Source of the DNA: Saccoglossus kowalevskii
Taxonomy: Eukaryota; Hemichordata; Enteropneusta; Harrimaniidae
DNA: 37,580 nucleotides
NCBI RefSeq assembly: GCF_000003605.2
Contig: NW_003146281.1
Span: 132,312 to 169,891, forward strand
Direction of reading: 5' to 3'
The translations under genes were made by a program, and so were the position numbers. Under the pieces are notes generated by a model, which saw only the letters and a list, made by a program, of their open reading frames with translations, made no database searches and was not told where the DNA came from. Every line of letters starts with the position of its first letter. The first letter of the stretch is position 1. Below, one piece after another: positions 20,220 to 31,029 of the stretch.

Positions 20220-21145
20220 CAGGGCATAAGCGAGGCGGTGTTTGTGACAAATCTAGAATAGTGACTGACGTAAAACAGTTAAGGTAACCAAGTTAATAAT
20301 TAATTATGTTATCCACGTCACCGAGTAGTACCTATTATAGCTAGCGTTGATCTATATATATTTTAAAATCTGCGACTGAATATTGTGGAAGTTGCGATTT
20401 TATTTTACACAACGCTGGAATTAAATCAATAATTAGTTATTTTTTTATTTATTACTACAATAAATAGAATGATAATAGCAGTGTAAGTCAGTCAAGTGAC
20501 CTCGAGTCCCTGAGTAGTTTGACCCTACCCACTCAAAGTTGTCAGTTGCTGAGCGGGATATTTACAATGCTCGACCAAACCAATGGTCAGGAACTAATAA
20601 TAATAATTTACTCACTGTCACCATAATCATACGTGATAAATACATCATTTATAATGCTAAATGAAGATGAGGTAAATAGGTAATCGAACAATAGCAACTA
20701 GTCTAGTCCGGTCCCCCTAGTACAATTGAATTGAACTTTGATACATATGTATGTTATACTGTAAAGATTTTGAGTTGCTCAAATTAATACAAATTAATTC
20801 AAACATATCTAAAGTACTAAACGTTTATGTTGAATTGCTAATTTGAATCCACTTGGCTAGCTTATGGAACAATTCTTAGTGGGAATGGTATTCTGTATTT
20901 TAGCACCTGAATACAAAAAAGTGATAAACGACCGGATGTTATATGTGGTTCTATTCCAAGTAAAGATTATGATTGGTGTGCTGTCTAGTGTGATATGAAT
21001 GACTCACTTGTTTAATGTAATCTGAAATACAGTAAGGTGAATTGTGTTTCATTGAATCGTGAAAAATGTGCTAGTCATCAGTCTGTGCATTTTGGATATA
21101 TCAAGTATGTCTGTTTTTTTGATTATCGAAGCTGAATGGCTTGTG
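20220..21145. other. Gene-upstream intergenic DNA, no gene recognised
   Basis: AT-rich sequence up to the assembly gap, with no recognisable coding or repeat element. It would hold any further promoter or enhancer elements of the minus-strand gene, but none can be named from the sequence. Confidence 0.45.
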
Positions 21146-21757
21146 NNNNNNNNNNNNNNNNNNNNNNNNNNNNNNNNNNNNNNNNNNNNNNNNNNNNNNN
21201 NNNNNNNNNNNNNNNNNNNNNNNNNNNNNNNNNNNNNNNNNNNNNNNNNNNNNNNNNNNNNNNNNNNNNNNNNNNNNNNNNNNNNNNNNNNNNNNNNNNN
21301 NNNNNNNNNNNNNNNNNNNNNNNNNNNNNNNNNNNNNNNNNNNNNNNNNNNNNNNNNNNNNNNNNNNNNNNNNNNNNNNNNNNNNNNNNNNNNNNNNNNN
21401 NNNNNNNNNNNNNNNNNNNNNNNNNNNNNNNNNNNNNNNNNNNNNNNNNNNNNNNNNNNNNNNNNNNNNNNNNNNNNNNNNNNNNNNNNNNNNNNNNNNN
21501 NNNNNNNNNNNNNNNNNNNNNNNNNNNNNNNNNNNNNNNNNNNNNNNNNNNNNNNNNNNNNNNNNNNNNNNNNNNNNNNNNNNNNNNNNNNNNNNNNNNN
21601 NNNNNNNNNNNNNNNNNNNNNNNNNNNNNNNNNNNNNNNNNNNNNNNNNNNNNNNNNNNNNNNNNNNNNNNNNNNNNNNNNNNNNNNNNNNNNNNNNNNN
21701 NNNNNNNNNNNNNNNNNNNNNNNNNNNNNNNNNNNNNNNNNNNNNNNNNNNNNNNNN
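21146..21757. other. Assembly gap (612 N)
   Basis: Undetermined bases. The apparent long open frames crossing this interval are artefacts of unknown bases. A run of twelve C lies just beyond it at 21814-21825, which may have hindered sequencing. Confidence 0.99.
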
Positions 21758-22260
21758 AGCGTGTGTTGTTATCGTCGCTTGGGACTCAATTCCAGCGCGT
21801 GCGCAGGTGACGACCCCCCCCCCCCGATTTAAATGTGACGAGAACGCCTTCCCCCAGATATCCAGACCGGAAGTATGGTGAAGTTGAGTGAACGAGTAAT
21901 ATACAGTAATTAATGTGCGTAATGTGGATGTGTCTGATTTGAAAAAAAAAATGCCTGATGATTTTGTTCACGTGAGTTATATGATTAGTTTAACTAAGAA
22001 ATTTGTCAATAAGTATCCATGAAATGGAGCTATATCAACTTCATCTATATAGTCACTCCTAATAATAATCGATCCAGACCAATTAACTTTTTCTCTTAAC
22101 TCTAAATATTATATAATTGGTCGATTTGCTTTTTAATTTGTTATCATTGCACCATGGCAACAAATTCGTTAAATAAAAGCTGACCTCATCAAGATTAAAT
22201 GTAATGGCTTGCCCAGGATATGTATGAAACAGATTTGAATCGTCACCAAACAAACGAAAA
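21758..22260. other. Intergenic, no gene recognised
   Basis: Sequence after the gap begins GC-richer with a C homopolymer and then becomes AT-rich. No coding similarity is seen before the LINE remnant begins. Confidence 0.4.
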
Positions 22261-22269
22261 TTGAAAAAT

Positions 22270-23390
22270 TTAGTTCAAAAGATCATTATTATGAGAGTAA
22301 GGTAGAGTAAGTCACAAGAACGAACCCTGAGTAACTCCGATCCGTACCTAATACGTGATTCTTGAGAAGAGCGCTCATTGAAATGAACTGTAATAGATGC
22401 TGTAGATAGTCATTTAACCATTGATTCGAAGACAAATGCCTCTAATGTTCGAGCTTGGCAAATAAGATATTGTGATCAATAGTATCAAATGCTTTTCTAA
22501 AGTCGACAGATAGGCCTCGTGTTAAATTACATTGGTACATTTGACGTGATAAGGAATTTACTAAATTGATGAGTGCTAACTTCAGATTGTATTTTTTCTG
22601 AAACTATATAGGTATTTGAATAATATATTGAACTTGTCAAAAAACTTAATAATTCGATTGTTAACTATTTTCTCCATGACTTTACTGAATGAGCGTAAAA
22701 TAGAGATATAATTCTGTAAATCGCGTTCTTCACCTTTTTTGAAAACGGGCATCACCTTAACTAATTTCAAGGCATTGGAAAATTTACCATTCACTAGTGT
22801 CAGCTTATAAATATAAGTCAAGGGATGATCAATAATATATACAGCATCTATTAGAAGATTTGGTGAAAGAGTATCTCTGCCACACGATTGTTTAGAAGAC
22901 TACATACGTATGTTACAGCATGGAGGTAATAAGAATTCTTATTACCTCCATGGTTACAGTAACTGATTGAAGGAAACAGCTTTGCACTGGAGGCGGTCCA
23001 GAGATGTAATCGGAATTGTTTTAGTCAATTTCTCACCCACATTAACGAAATGATCATTGAAACTTTGAAAGACTTCAACTGGATCTGTAAGAGTGCGTGC
23101 ACACTGTAAAATTGGTGATTGTTTTGTTTCTCGGCATTGATTACGTCCCATTTCAGCTCGAAATATTATGGTTCACATCCAACAGGTTTGTATAGTAAGA
23201 TTATTTGGAAATGATAAGTACACTAATAAGAATGCTTCTGTATGATTTAAACCTAGAAACAGCACCTGACTCGTAATGGCTTGTAATTACCTTTGCGTAT
23301 AATTTAGGTTTTGTATTAATTGATTTTCGTGATCTACAGAGTTTTGTTTGATTTTGCTTTGGTGGTCTTTGAATGCAAATCACATACGCC
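22270..23390 (-). mobile_element. Decayed non-LTR retrotransposon (CR1/jockey-like LINE), RT part
   Basis: Several frames of the minus strand carry successive LINE ORF2 blocks in the right order. At about 23215-23350 there is an SYRSILISVLI block resembling the conserved region before reverse transcriptase. At about 23025-23100 is a DPVEVFQSFNDHFVNVGEKL block. At about 22620-22770 is a VMPVFKKGEERD-NYISIL-SFSKVMEKI block (RT motifs 1-2). At 22463-22507 is SVDFRKAFDTIDHNI (catalytic motif A). At about 22319-22340 is a GVTQGSF block. Frameshifts and stops separate them, so the copy is dead. The endonuclease, the YADD region and both ends are not seen. Confidence 0.8.
22919..22952. repeat. Perfect 34-bp palindrome inside the LINE remnant
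   Basis: The sequence is self-complementary around a central GAATTC (22933-22938), with arms CATGGAGGTAATAAG on either side. It lies between two LINE coding blocks and may mark an inserted hairpin element or an inverted-duplication scar. Confidence 0.8.
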
Positions 23391-23399
23391 TGTACGCAA

Positions 23400-24110
23400 G
23401 AGAACAAGACAAATTCTGCACTGGTGTCATTAATTTGATAAACTGACTGTCATGAAATATTCTGTAAGTCATGTCGAACACTTCGCAATTGTATGATTTG
23501 AAATCTCTGAATACAACCATTTTTTTTCTATTTGTCATTGTTGGTATTTCCAAGCATGTATTGTATGTGAATGATAATTTGCATAAATGTGACCAATAAC
23601 AGTATTGGACAAGCTGGGAACACGTGTAGGAACAGTGATCAGCATTGAAATTAGCTGATTACTGGAACTTTATAAATTAATATACTCAAAATTTAAAATA
23701 CCCATCAATATAATTTCTTTATAAATTTTGAACGAATGTTGAGAAGGCTGGCTACAAACTCTGAAATGGTGGTTTTCGGCTTTCTATAAATAAGGCACTG
23801 ACATTGTTTTTAACCACAGAGAATCTTTCCAGTCTATCTTAAATGAAGGAATGCATATACGAATTGACACCACCACCTGTGCCAGTATCTCGTCATTTTA
23901 ATTCAGACAGACGGCTATAATTTTAAATTCTCGGTGGATACAACTTTCATAGAATAATTTTAAATTATCGATGTTTTTGTTGAGAGAAAATTGTACTTAT
24001 TTTTTTTTATTGTGCCAGGCGGCAGTTTTGGACATTGAAAGTCACTGTTGTCTCTCCTGACTTTTTTTTTGTATGTGCAAATTGTAAGTGCTGACACATC
24101 TTTGCATTTT
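23400..24110. other. Intergenic, no gene recognised
   Basis: AT-rich sequence with poly-T runs near 23520 and 24000. No protein similarity or structured repeat is apparent. Confidence 0.4.
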
Positions 24111-24139
24111 TGCCACAGAAGTCATATTCATATTCATGG

Positions 24140-24406
24140 GACTATCAAATGGCAGTTTAATGCGCTATCCTGGCGTCAACCAGGCTCGGTCGAACACAAG
24201 CACCTGCGGACCTTAAACCAAGGTTCCCCCAAAGTCGCATTCGTTAGTGAATGAATCTCGTCCAGTGGAATTGGCCTTCCCATTGAGTCTGTGGCACACT
24301 CACCCTGGGTAGGGGGTCGACCCTTTTGATGTTCAGCCTGTGGTAAGATTTGAACTTAGGTATACTGATCATGAGTCTGATGTGATAACCACTAGGCTAC
24401 CACTAC
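24140..24406 (-). mobile_element. tRNA-derived SINE, minus strand
   Basis: On the minus strand the head reads GTAGCCTAGTGGTTATCAC (A-box-like), then an anticodon-loop-like CTCATGA (plus strand 24370-24376), then AAGTTCAAATCT (B-box-like). This is the layout of a decayed tRNA gene. A GC-richer body follows down to about 24140. The head has too many mispairs for a functional tRNA. CAT would correspond to a Met/Ile-type ancestor, but SINE heads drift. Confidence 0.65.
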
Positions 24407-24916
24407 TTATGTGTGATATTGAAAGTGACTTATCAGATACAGAAATAAATGTGTTATTAAAACCAGGAGATGACAGACAATAACTTTCAATATTTTATTG
24501 TAAACTAATAAATAAACAAAAATCCACTGAATTTTAGTGATGTCATAATAATGGTATTAGTAGCATCGTCTTTCTTTACGTAAATCCAACCATTTTATGT
24601 CCACATAAACATAATAAACGAAATTCACCTGAGGTTTTCATTGGGTAACTTGGTGGAAACTAAAATCCCACATCACGACGTTTTTTAGTTCACGTCGATT
24701 CTTATCATAGGTGTCGTGTTAATCCGCGATGCTCAGTGTCGGTCGAAAACAAACGCTTATCTATTATATGGTTCTGGTACCAGTATAGCGTAGACACAAA
24801 TCCAGATATGTTATCCCCCGACTTAAAGCAACGTGTTACACAACATCACGCGCCACCTGGCTCTCTGTTATGTTGTATATACGCGCTATCACGCATTGGG
24901 TGAAAACAAATTCATG
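24407..24916. other. Intergenic, no gene recognised
   Basis: No coding similarity or structured repeat is seen between the SINE head and the Harbinger-like element. Confidence 0.4.
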
Positions 24917-24919
24917 TTA

Positions 24920-25385
24920 GGGACGACGTCAAAAGATCGATGTCGGATAAAAAACTTAATTCCTTTAGTTTTTTTCTACCCCCCCCCCTACCCCCCACTG
25001 AAACTTAATTGATAAATATTGGTCATAGCGTCAGACTACATTCACCATTAAATACAAATTGATAATCGGAGAGTAGTATTTCATAGCAGTTGGTTGTCGG
25101 GTGGGTGTAAAAAGACTTTACAAATGAACCTCATTTGACGCACATATTTACACTCGAACCAAACCATTTTCTCGTCTTGGATGTTTGTTTTTTTTCCTTT
25201 TCGGTTATTTCTGTCCATGATTGGATAGAAAAAAAAACGAACTACAAATACTCCAAGATTTGTTTGACTTCATTAAAAAATAAAATCGTTTTTGTAGGAT
25301 GGAAACTTTTTGAGGTCAAAATCCCCCACCCCCAAACTAAAGCAAATAAGTTTTTTATCTGACATCGATCTGTTGACGTCGTTCC
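24920..25385. mobile_element. 466-bp Harbinger-like MITE with TTA target duplication
   Basis: The left end starts GGGACGACGTCAAAAGATCG, and the reverse complement of the right end starts GGAACGACGTCAACAGATCG. The match continues through GATAAAAAACTTA and CTTTAGTTT for about 50 bp. TTA flanks both ends (24917-24919 and 25386-25388), as expected for PIF/Harbinger TWA targets. The open frame at 25135-25362 lies inside it and carries no known motif. Confidence 0.8.
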
Positions 25386-25690
25386 TTATCAACTCCGGAA
25401 TTAGACCACTTCACCGTGTTATTTTCGTGTCATACGCATTCTTTTGTGGCGCAACACTCAACTCTTTGTCACATTGCCTCTGAATTAACCCTAATACGTA
25501 ATTAATTTATGGACATACGGTGAGTGTAAATCAACACGGCGTACGATAACAATGACTCGCAATATGACGGTGCACACCTCGACGACATTATATGCTCTGT
25601 TAGTACTGAATGCCAGGCACGTACAATTGTTGTTAATAACTTGGGTTTCTACATTTGCATACTAACTAGCATTTACACTTAGAATTCACT

Positions 25691-25897
25691 TACTGTAAAA
25701 TACTTTATTTTCGCTTGGAATTAATTTTCACTATTGTCGCTAAAGGGATAATTCAGTGAAAATAAAATACAGCGAATATACTGTTTTTAACAAAAACTTA
25801 ACTTAAAACAAAATCAGTGAAAATAAATTTCACACAAAACAGCCAAAAAGTCTTTTCAGCGAAAATAATTCCAGCTAAAATAATGTATTTTACAGTA
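25691..25897. mobile_element. MITE with TACTGTAAAATAC ends, relative of the 13556 element
   Basis: The left end TTACTGTAAAATACTTTA (25690-25707) pairs with the right end TAATGTATTTTACAGTAA (25881-25898), with one mismatch. The arms continue inward as TTTTCGCTTGGAATTA and its partner. AGTGAAAATAAA-type segments repeat inside. ACT lies on both sides. Termini and overall style match 13556-13767. Confidence 0.75.
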
Positions 25898-25899
25898 AC

Positions 25900-28800
25900 T
25901 AATTCCACATTAAACTGTCAGATTCCATGGTAACATAAGTCAATAATTTGAGCTTCTTTCGGGATAGTAATGTTTACATACATATCATTTAGCCTAATCT
26001 TACTGCAAATGTTACTGTATGCGATGGGACACAGTCCCTCTATCGACTACGTTAACATGAACGACGCCATTTTGACAAGATTTGTTTAGCGATGTCAGCA
26101 TGTTTGCACGCGAAGTTTTTTCCCTATTAAAACTATAAAATGAACATAATTCCCGATATTAATCTTTGCATTGCAGGAACTGGGTGTTTATGAGTTGGTA
26201 GGCTGGTTGTGATGCGTATCAGGGTTCAAAAAATCCAAATTTTATAGTGATAATTTTGTTTACATGTTTGTTTACGTTGTGGTTGCCCGAATTTGAAGTC
26301 AAACTGAAGTCATACAATGAGGTATCGCTTTGCATGACGGTAAATTTTCCGATTTTAATGAATATTTTGACGGTATTGTAATCTGTCTGACTTCCTGACT
26401 CCCTCGGCCCGGGTGTGAACGGTTTGTTTACCCGCACCGCGGTTCGAGACAAAAGAACGCTAGTCGTTTCCAGACCGGGGATAGAGGGACCGTGGATGGG
26501 AGCAGTAATAAATGTCATGTTGTTGTTTTTTCAATTTAACCATATTGTGTTTAACATGTACGTACACAAGCGCGTGCTTGTTATTACACAAATATTTGAC
26601 GTGGGGAATACTGTCAAACGTCACATATCTATAAAACCAGCTAATGTGAAATATATAGTAAATTTCAATCTGTAATGTTAAATTTGCGAATAATGTGAAC
26701 ACCTATAAAATATCCATACTTAGGAATGGAATCGCCCGCGAGTGTGTTCATAAAACGTACTAGAAGTCATCGGGCTGACACTAATTTTAACTTTGGTTCT
26801 TCGTCGAAAACTAATAATATATCACGAGACGGATTAGTTTCGTTGTTAATGTATCTATAAAGATGACGAGAAGTTACACTACAATGTGGCCAAAACTGAC
26901 AATGTTATTCCCCAGCTCCTGAGAGCGAGGTTATTTGTAGATATGTTGGCGATCGACGCTGTGTCTGCAGAAGTACTATGGGAGATTGCATGATGGGAGT
27001 GAAAAGTCTTTTGATCAGTAAAATAATTTTAGAAAAGTGAAAACTAAAGTGACTGTGAAATAAAGGTTGGTTTTAAATATCATGACATTTGGATGTAATA
27101 ATGAAAGGAAATTGAACTGGTATGATATGGCAGTACATGTAGCCGGAACGCAAGGTCAGAATCCGGGGTCAAAATACGTCACAATACATCCATCAAGGCG
27201 GTTGCAAAGTGTCAACAACTATGGATGAGGTAAAAGACTTCGTTTGCAGTTTGCGTGAATGGCCGGGAAGAAAAAATCATGCAAATTCTGTGCTTCAGTA
27301 ACAGTATTTGCTTCTTATTTTTTTGTGCAATGGAAATTAATACAAGAAATGCTGCCAATAAACATGCCCTTCTAGTACACAAAACAACCCTGGGACGTTT
27401 ATCTTGAGAAATTCAAGTTGAGAAGACGAAAATCCCCTGGGACAGTCGTTGTGAAACAATAGACATGCTTCGCCAGGGTATCAAGTTTATTTTGATTATT
27501 TGAAGATGGAAACTGCTGCTTTATGGAAGAGCAAAGTTCAATGTCATTGGCACAGTAATGACGTTTTTAGAGGGGTGACTCACTAGAAGTATTCGCCGTG
27601 ACTCCAGACTTCTCATTTGGGTTCTGTCACCAAACTGTACGTTTTGACGACTCGTATGCACTTCTGGACTTGTAATAATTTTCTGGAAACTGCATAGCAA
27701 ATCACATATTTTCTTTATTAATTGTTCATAGTTTTTATTTTCAATTTTTATTGTTCATAATTATTTACAGTAATAACATATTTTTTCGATTGTGTGCATG
27801 ACAGCTTTGCCCACACACAATAAGACAGGATGATATGTACGGATATGTGTATGTTTCATGGGTTAATAGGTCACTCATTTGCTTCAATTCCAACTACATC
27901 TCTGGAAATATCACTTGCTGTTTATCATCCATATTGTGATATCTCACAACGTGTCGATTGCGTGTCTGGTGATTCTAACTACTATTTCGCAGAATTTGAC
28001 CAGCCTTGCTTCTACCAGTCATTTAAGTCAACTCCCATATTGTCCTTCACAGTGAAGGTTAATGCAGATATATTGTAAATTACACAGAGCTAACATTACA
28101 ATACATTTCCCTTTACATTCCCTTGTATTACATAACAATCTTTGAGCTGAGGCAGTTATGGTTCTACAACCATCATCAATTCTCTTGTCTTAGAATTTGG
28201 AATTGCGCTCTAATGTGTCGATGTGGTTGTTATGGTTAATAGAGCGAACAATAGCACTAGGGTCAAAACATGACACGGGTTCAATAGACTCAATATCACG
28301 TGATGTGGGTCAAATACCACTGAAATGATAGTAAACCGCGAAGACCACAGTTACTTATAAGATAATACAGTATAGTGGCGTTATCGTTAATCAGAATTGC
28401 ACTGAACTGAACTCGATAACATATAGTTTTTGAGAATAGAGATACATTAATGACCGTGCTTTTCGTTTACCTGTAGGTGGTTGCTATGGTCAAGTAAATT
28501 CACGTACATCGCCATAATCAACTAAGCGTGATCAGATATTCTAATACCATTATCTTCCTTGATTATACACGGATTGCTCTCAATCTACGAGATTAGGCAA
28601 AAAACTATCAAAATAAAAAAACAAACATATGATAAGCTTGATATGATATATTTGACCCTAAGACACGATCTCGATCACTTATAAACTAAATCTATGCACT
28701 ACACCTATATTTACTATAAAGATTACGATTATATCCCTTTTATGGCTACGGCATCTTCAGTGGCATGTAGAATGCTTGCAAGTTCTTGTATGTGATAATA

Positions 28801-29000
28801 ACGGCGACGTGGACATGTCATAACATGTTTATGAACAAAACACAAAATTAAATGATTGTGTTTTGTATCCGCAAATCTTAGATATCAGGTGATAAATGAT
28901 GTGTCAATTTAGCGGGTTTTAAATCACACATACATCCAGGTTGAATCAGTAAATATTCATTATTGTCGCTCTGACAACGGCAGGTGGATAAGATATTTTA
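25900..29000. other. 3.1 kb intergenic stretch, no convincing gene
   Basis: Small open frames at 26219-26702 overlap on both strands, and another is at 27830-28078. None carries a motif I recognise. A 50-codon plus-strand stretch at about 26842-26991 reads protein-like but could not be assigned. No tRNA or structured repeat is apparent. Confidence 0.4.
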
Positions 29001-29230
29001 ATGACAACAATTTATCGGTGCATTACTCTTTTCATTGTTTATATTCTGCAAAATGAAATATTACTTGATGATAGAGAAGCCACATTCGACATTCTAGAAA
29101 CCGAAGTATCGACATTCATAAGTGATATTTCACACTCAAAACTCAATATTTGTGGCGACTTTTTTTAGCCGTATATATCTGATATTGTTATTAATGATGT
29201 AAATAATTTTATACTGAATAAACATTCCAT
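29001..29230 (+). mobile_element. LINE endonuclease (EEP domain) remnant
   Basis: The plus-strand frame from the ATG near 29001 reads an IVYI-QNE block, then ATFDILETEVSTF, then LNICGDF (about 29142-29162). This is the order of the APE-type endonuclease of non-LTR retrotransposons, where ICGDFNA is a catalytic-site motif. A TAG at 29166-29168 interrupts where NART would be expected, and PYISDIVINDVNNF follows in the same frame. The copy is dead. Confidence 0.55.
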
Positions 29231-29457
29231 TGCTTATCTCATGCGATCAGTGTTACAATATGCTTGTACTCTTTGGTTTGTTATCTTTAGTTTGACCTTA
29301 ATGCACAGCTCTGTTGTTGTTATCAAGATATCGGCTAAGTAAACGTTGCACCTGTTCAGATCACGACTTCTGTGTTCAGAATTCCTAGAGAAGAAGTGCG
29401 ACAATCCACTGATTACTGATCAGAATTCAGTTCTGTCGACAAACACAGTGAGTGAAT

Positions 29458-29590
29458 TTAAAGGGCGGCAGTCGTCGCGCCGCGTCCTGTTCGATATGGG
29501 ACTCATGGCGACGTATACAACGCGTGTAAGATACATTGTTTGTTTACCTGAAATTGGAACACGCGCTGCGCGACGACCACCGCGCTTTAA
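29458..29590. mobile_element. 133-bp TTAA-bounded MITE (piggyBac-like), copy 1
   Basis: TTAA flanks both ends (29458-29461 and 29587-29590). Inside, AGGGCGGCAGTCGTCGCG is an imperfect inverted repeat of CGCGACGACCACCGCGCT, extending to about 35 bp per arm. Exact TTAA targets are typical of piggyBac elements. The overlapping open frames on both strands (29346-29612 and 29420-29608) are by-products of the palindrome. Confidence 0.75.
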
Positions 29591-29645
29591 CTTTCCATTA
29601 TCAATCACGTGATCGATGTAAATCAGAAACGTATATAGCCTGTGA

Positions 29646-29827
29646 ACTGAAGTAAACTGAAGTAAACTAAACTAAGCTAAGCTAAGCTAAACTAAACTAA
29701 ACTAAACTAAGCTAAACTAAACTAAACTAAACTAAACTAAACTAAACTAAACTAAACTAAACTAAACTAAACTAAACTAAACTAAACTAAACTAAACTAA
29801 ACTAAACTAAACTGAACTAAACTAAAG
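29646..29827. repeat. (ACTAA)n 5-bp satellite, about 180 bp
   Basis: A run of ACTAA units is almost pure from about 29690, with GCTAA and ACTGA variants near the left and right edges. It is not a telomeric TTAGGG type. Confidence 0.95.
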
Positions 29828-29829
29828 TT

Positions 29830-30299
29830 TAGGATTGGTTATTACCTATTCTAGCATACTACAGTCATAACCTGGCACTACTGTGTGATAGCAGTCAATT
29901 TGGACATGGCACTGTTCTAATACAGGAGGATCGCCCACCGCCTATGCCAGGAAAGCCTTAATGTTCACTGAAGTTAGATATGCCCATGGATGGTACTAAC
30001 GGATATGCCCAAATCGAAAAGCAGATGCTCGCTATATATAGTTTTATCAATAGAGATATTTAATAAGTACATCACATGTTAACCATATTGTTGTTTATAG
30101 TGTTAATAATAGTTAAGACGCCACTACACATTCATATATAGTAGATAATATTTGGTAATCGTAAGTGACTATTAAAAATAGCTAGACGTTTCGAGCAATA
30201 ATATATATCTGTAATTCGTGTCTAAGTCCATAGCAACAACACGACAACGAGTAATACACGTACCGCTCTGGTCAGTGGAACGAGTAGTCTCGGAAATAA
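29830..30299. other. Intergenic, no gene recognised
   Basis: Nothing recognisable between the satellite and the Myb/SANT-like pseudogene. Confidence 0.4.
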
Positions 30300-30602
30300 T
30301 TGGATAATAATGAAGTCCTGCTACTGATTTCTATTTGGCAAGAGGAAAGTATTTTGAGATTGATACACGCAACCTTCCATGATGGCCAGATTTACAGGAT
30401 TATTGCACAAAAAGACAAGGAATTGGGGTGAGATAAACCCGCAGAACTGTGCCGTCAAAAAGTAAAATCTTTGAAGTCAAGATTCAAGGAAGTAAATGAC
30501 AATACTAACCGTAGTAGTAGAGTACGAATATGTTCAAACACGAATCTAACTACAGAGGGCGTGCTACACAGGCCTAATATCAAATTACGCCGTTGTTTTT
30601 AA
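30300..30602 (+). pseudogene. Myb/SANT-like DNA-binding domain pseudogene fragment
   Basis: One plus-strand frame gives NNEVLLLISIWQEESIL, then GQIYRIIAQKDKELG, then an in-frame TGA (30429-30431), then DKPAELCRQKVKSLKSRFKE. This matches the trihelix/GT1-type Myb_DNA-bind_4 layout, with a three-helix core and the C(R)xK(V)KxLK signature. The usual first tryptophan codon is TTG here, and a TAA lies just upstream, so the piece is broken at both levels. Such domains occur in many animal host genes and also as the second protein of PIF/Harbinger transposons, so its origin is open. The frame closes at 30600-30602. Confidence 0.65.
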
Positions 30603-30896
30603 TGTCGTGTGATCGCAAACGAAATACACCGTTGTAGAATCACTGGTGTTGTCACTGGATACTGTATACAACAATGTGAATGAATCAGTAGTTGAAATCC
30701 GATCACCATCAATCTTTGTGGAAATATCAAGAAATGGTAGTGTTATTTCTGATATCTCATGTGTGTATTGTATGGCGGGATTAAAGCTGTTAACAAATTC
30801 GATGAACTGTAATAATTCATCACGACTGCTTGACGTGGCACCGTAGCCGTCATCAATGTACCTGACATAACATTCTGGTTTAGCTCCTTGACATGA
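30585..30896 (-). mobile_element. Penelope-like reverse transcriptase fragment (YIDD)
   Basis: A stop-free minus-strand frame of 103 codons lacks an initiating Met. It reads KPECYVRYIDDG, with the catalytic YIDD at 30849-30860. Next come DELLQFIEFVNSFNP and ITLPFLDIS (LPFLDI at 30723-30740), and finally a TDS segment. The order YIDD, FI-F-NSF-P, LPFLD, TDS is that of Penelope-like element RTs as I know them. A deletion before TDS and the absence of the remaining domains mark it as a relic. It abuts the Myb/SANT fragment. Confidence 0.7.
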
Positions 30897-31029
30897 CTAG
30901 AATGTGATTGTTTGACTGTTTACTATTACAGTATCATATGTTTGATCATGTTTGCACAGTCACGTGACTTTGAACATTCAGTGTCCAAAAGCCAATGGAT
31001 AAGTAGAAGCTGACGTCAAAATGCGATAC

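Noticed and set aside
21059-21881. Three apparent 220-260 residue open frames
   Set aside because: They consist almost wholly of undetermined bases in the assembly gap.
24340-24406. Functional tRNA gene on the minus strand
   Set aside because: The A-box- and B-box-like parts are present but the stems mispair and a SINE body follows, so it is a SINE head.
26842-26991. Plus-strand 50-codon stretch that reads protein-like, faintly suggestive of a death-fold helix set
   Set aside because: It is too short, lacks a diagnostic motif and is bounded by stops; I could not assign it.
29346-29612. Overlapping open frames on both strands
   Set aside because: Both arise from the palindromic CG-rich MITE at 29458-29590.
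29646-29827. CRISPR array or telomere repeat
   Set aside because: The 5-bp units have no spacers, the context is eukaryotic, and the unit is not TTAGGG-like.
30646-30846. 66-codon plus-strand open frame
   Set aside because: It is the antisense shadow of the Penelope-like RT frame on the minus strand.
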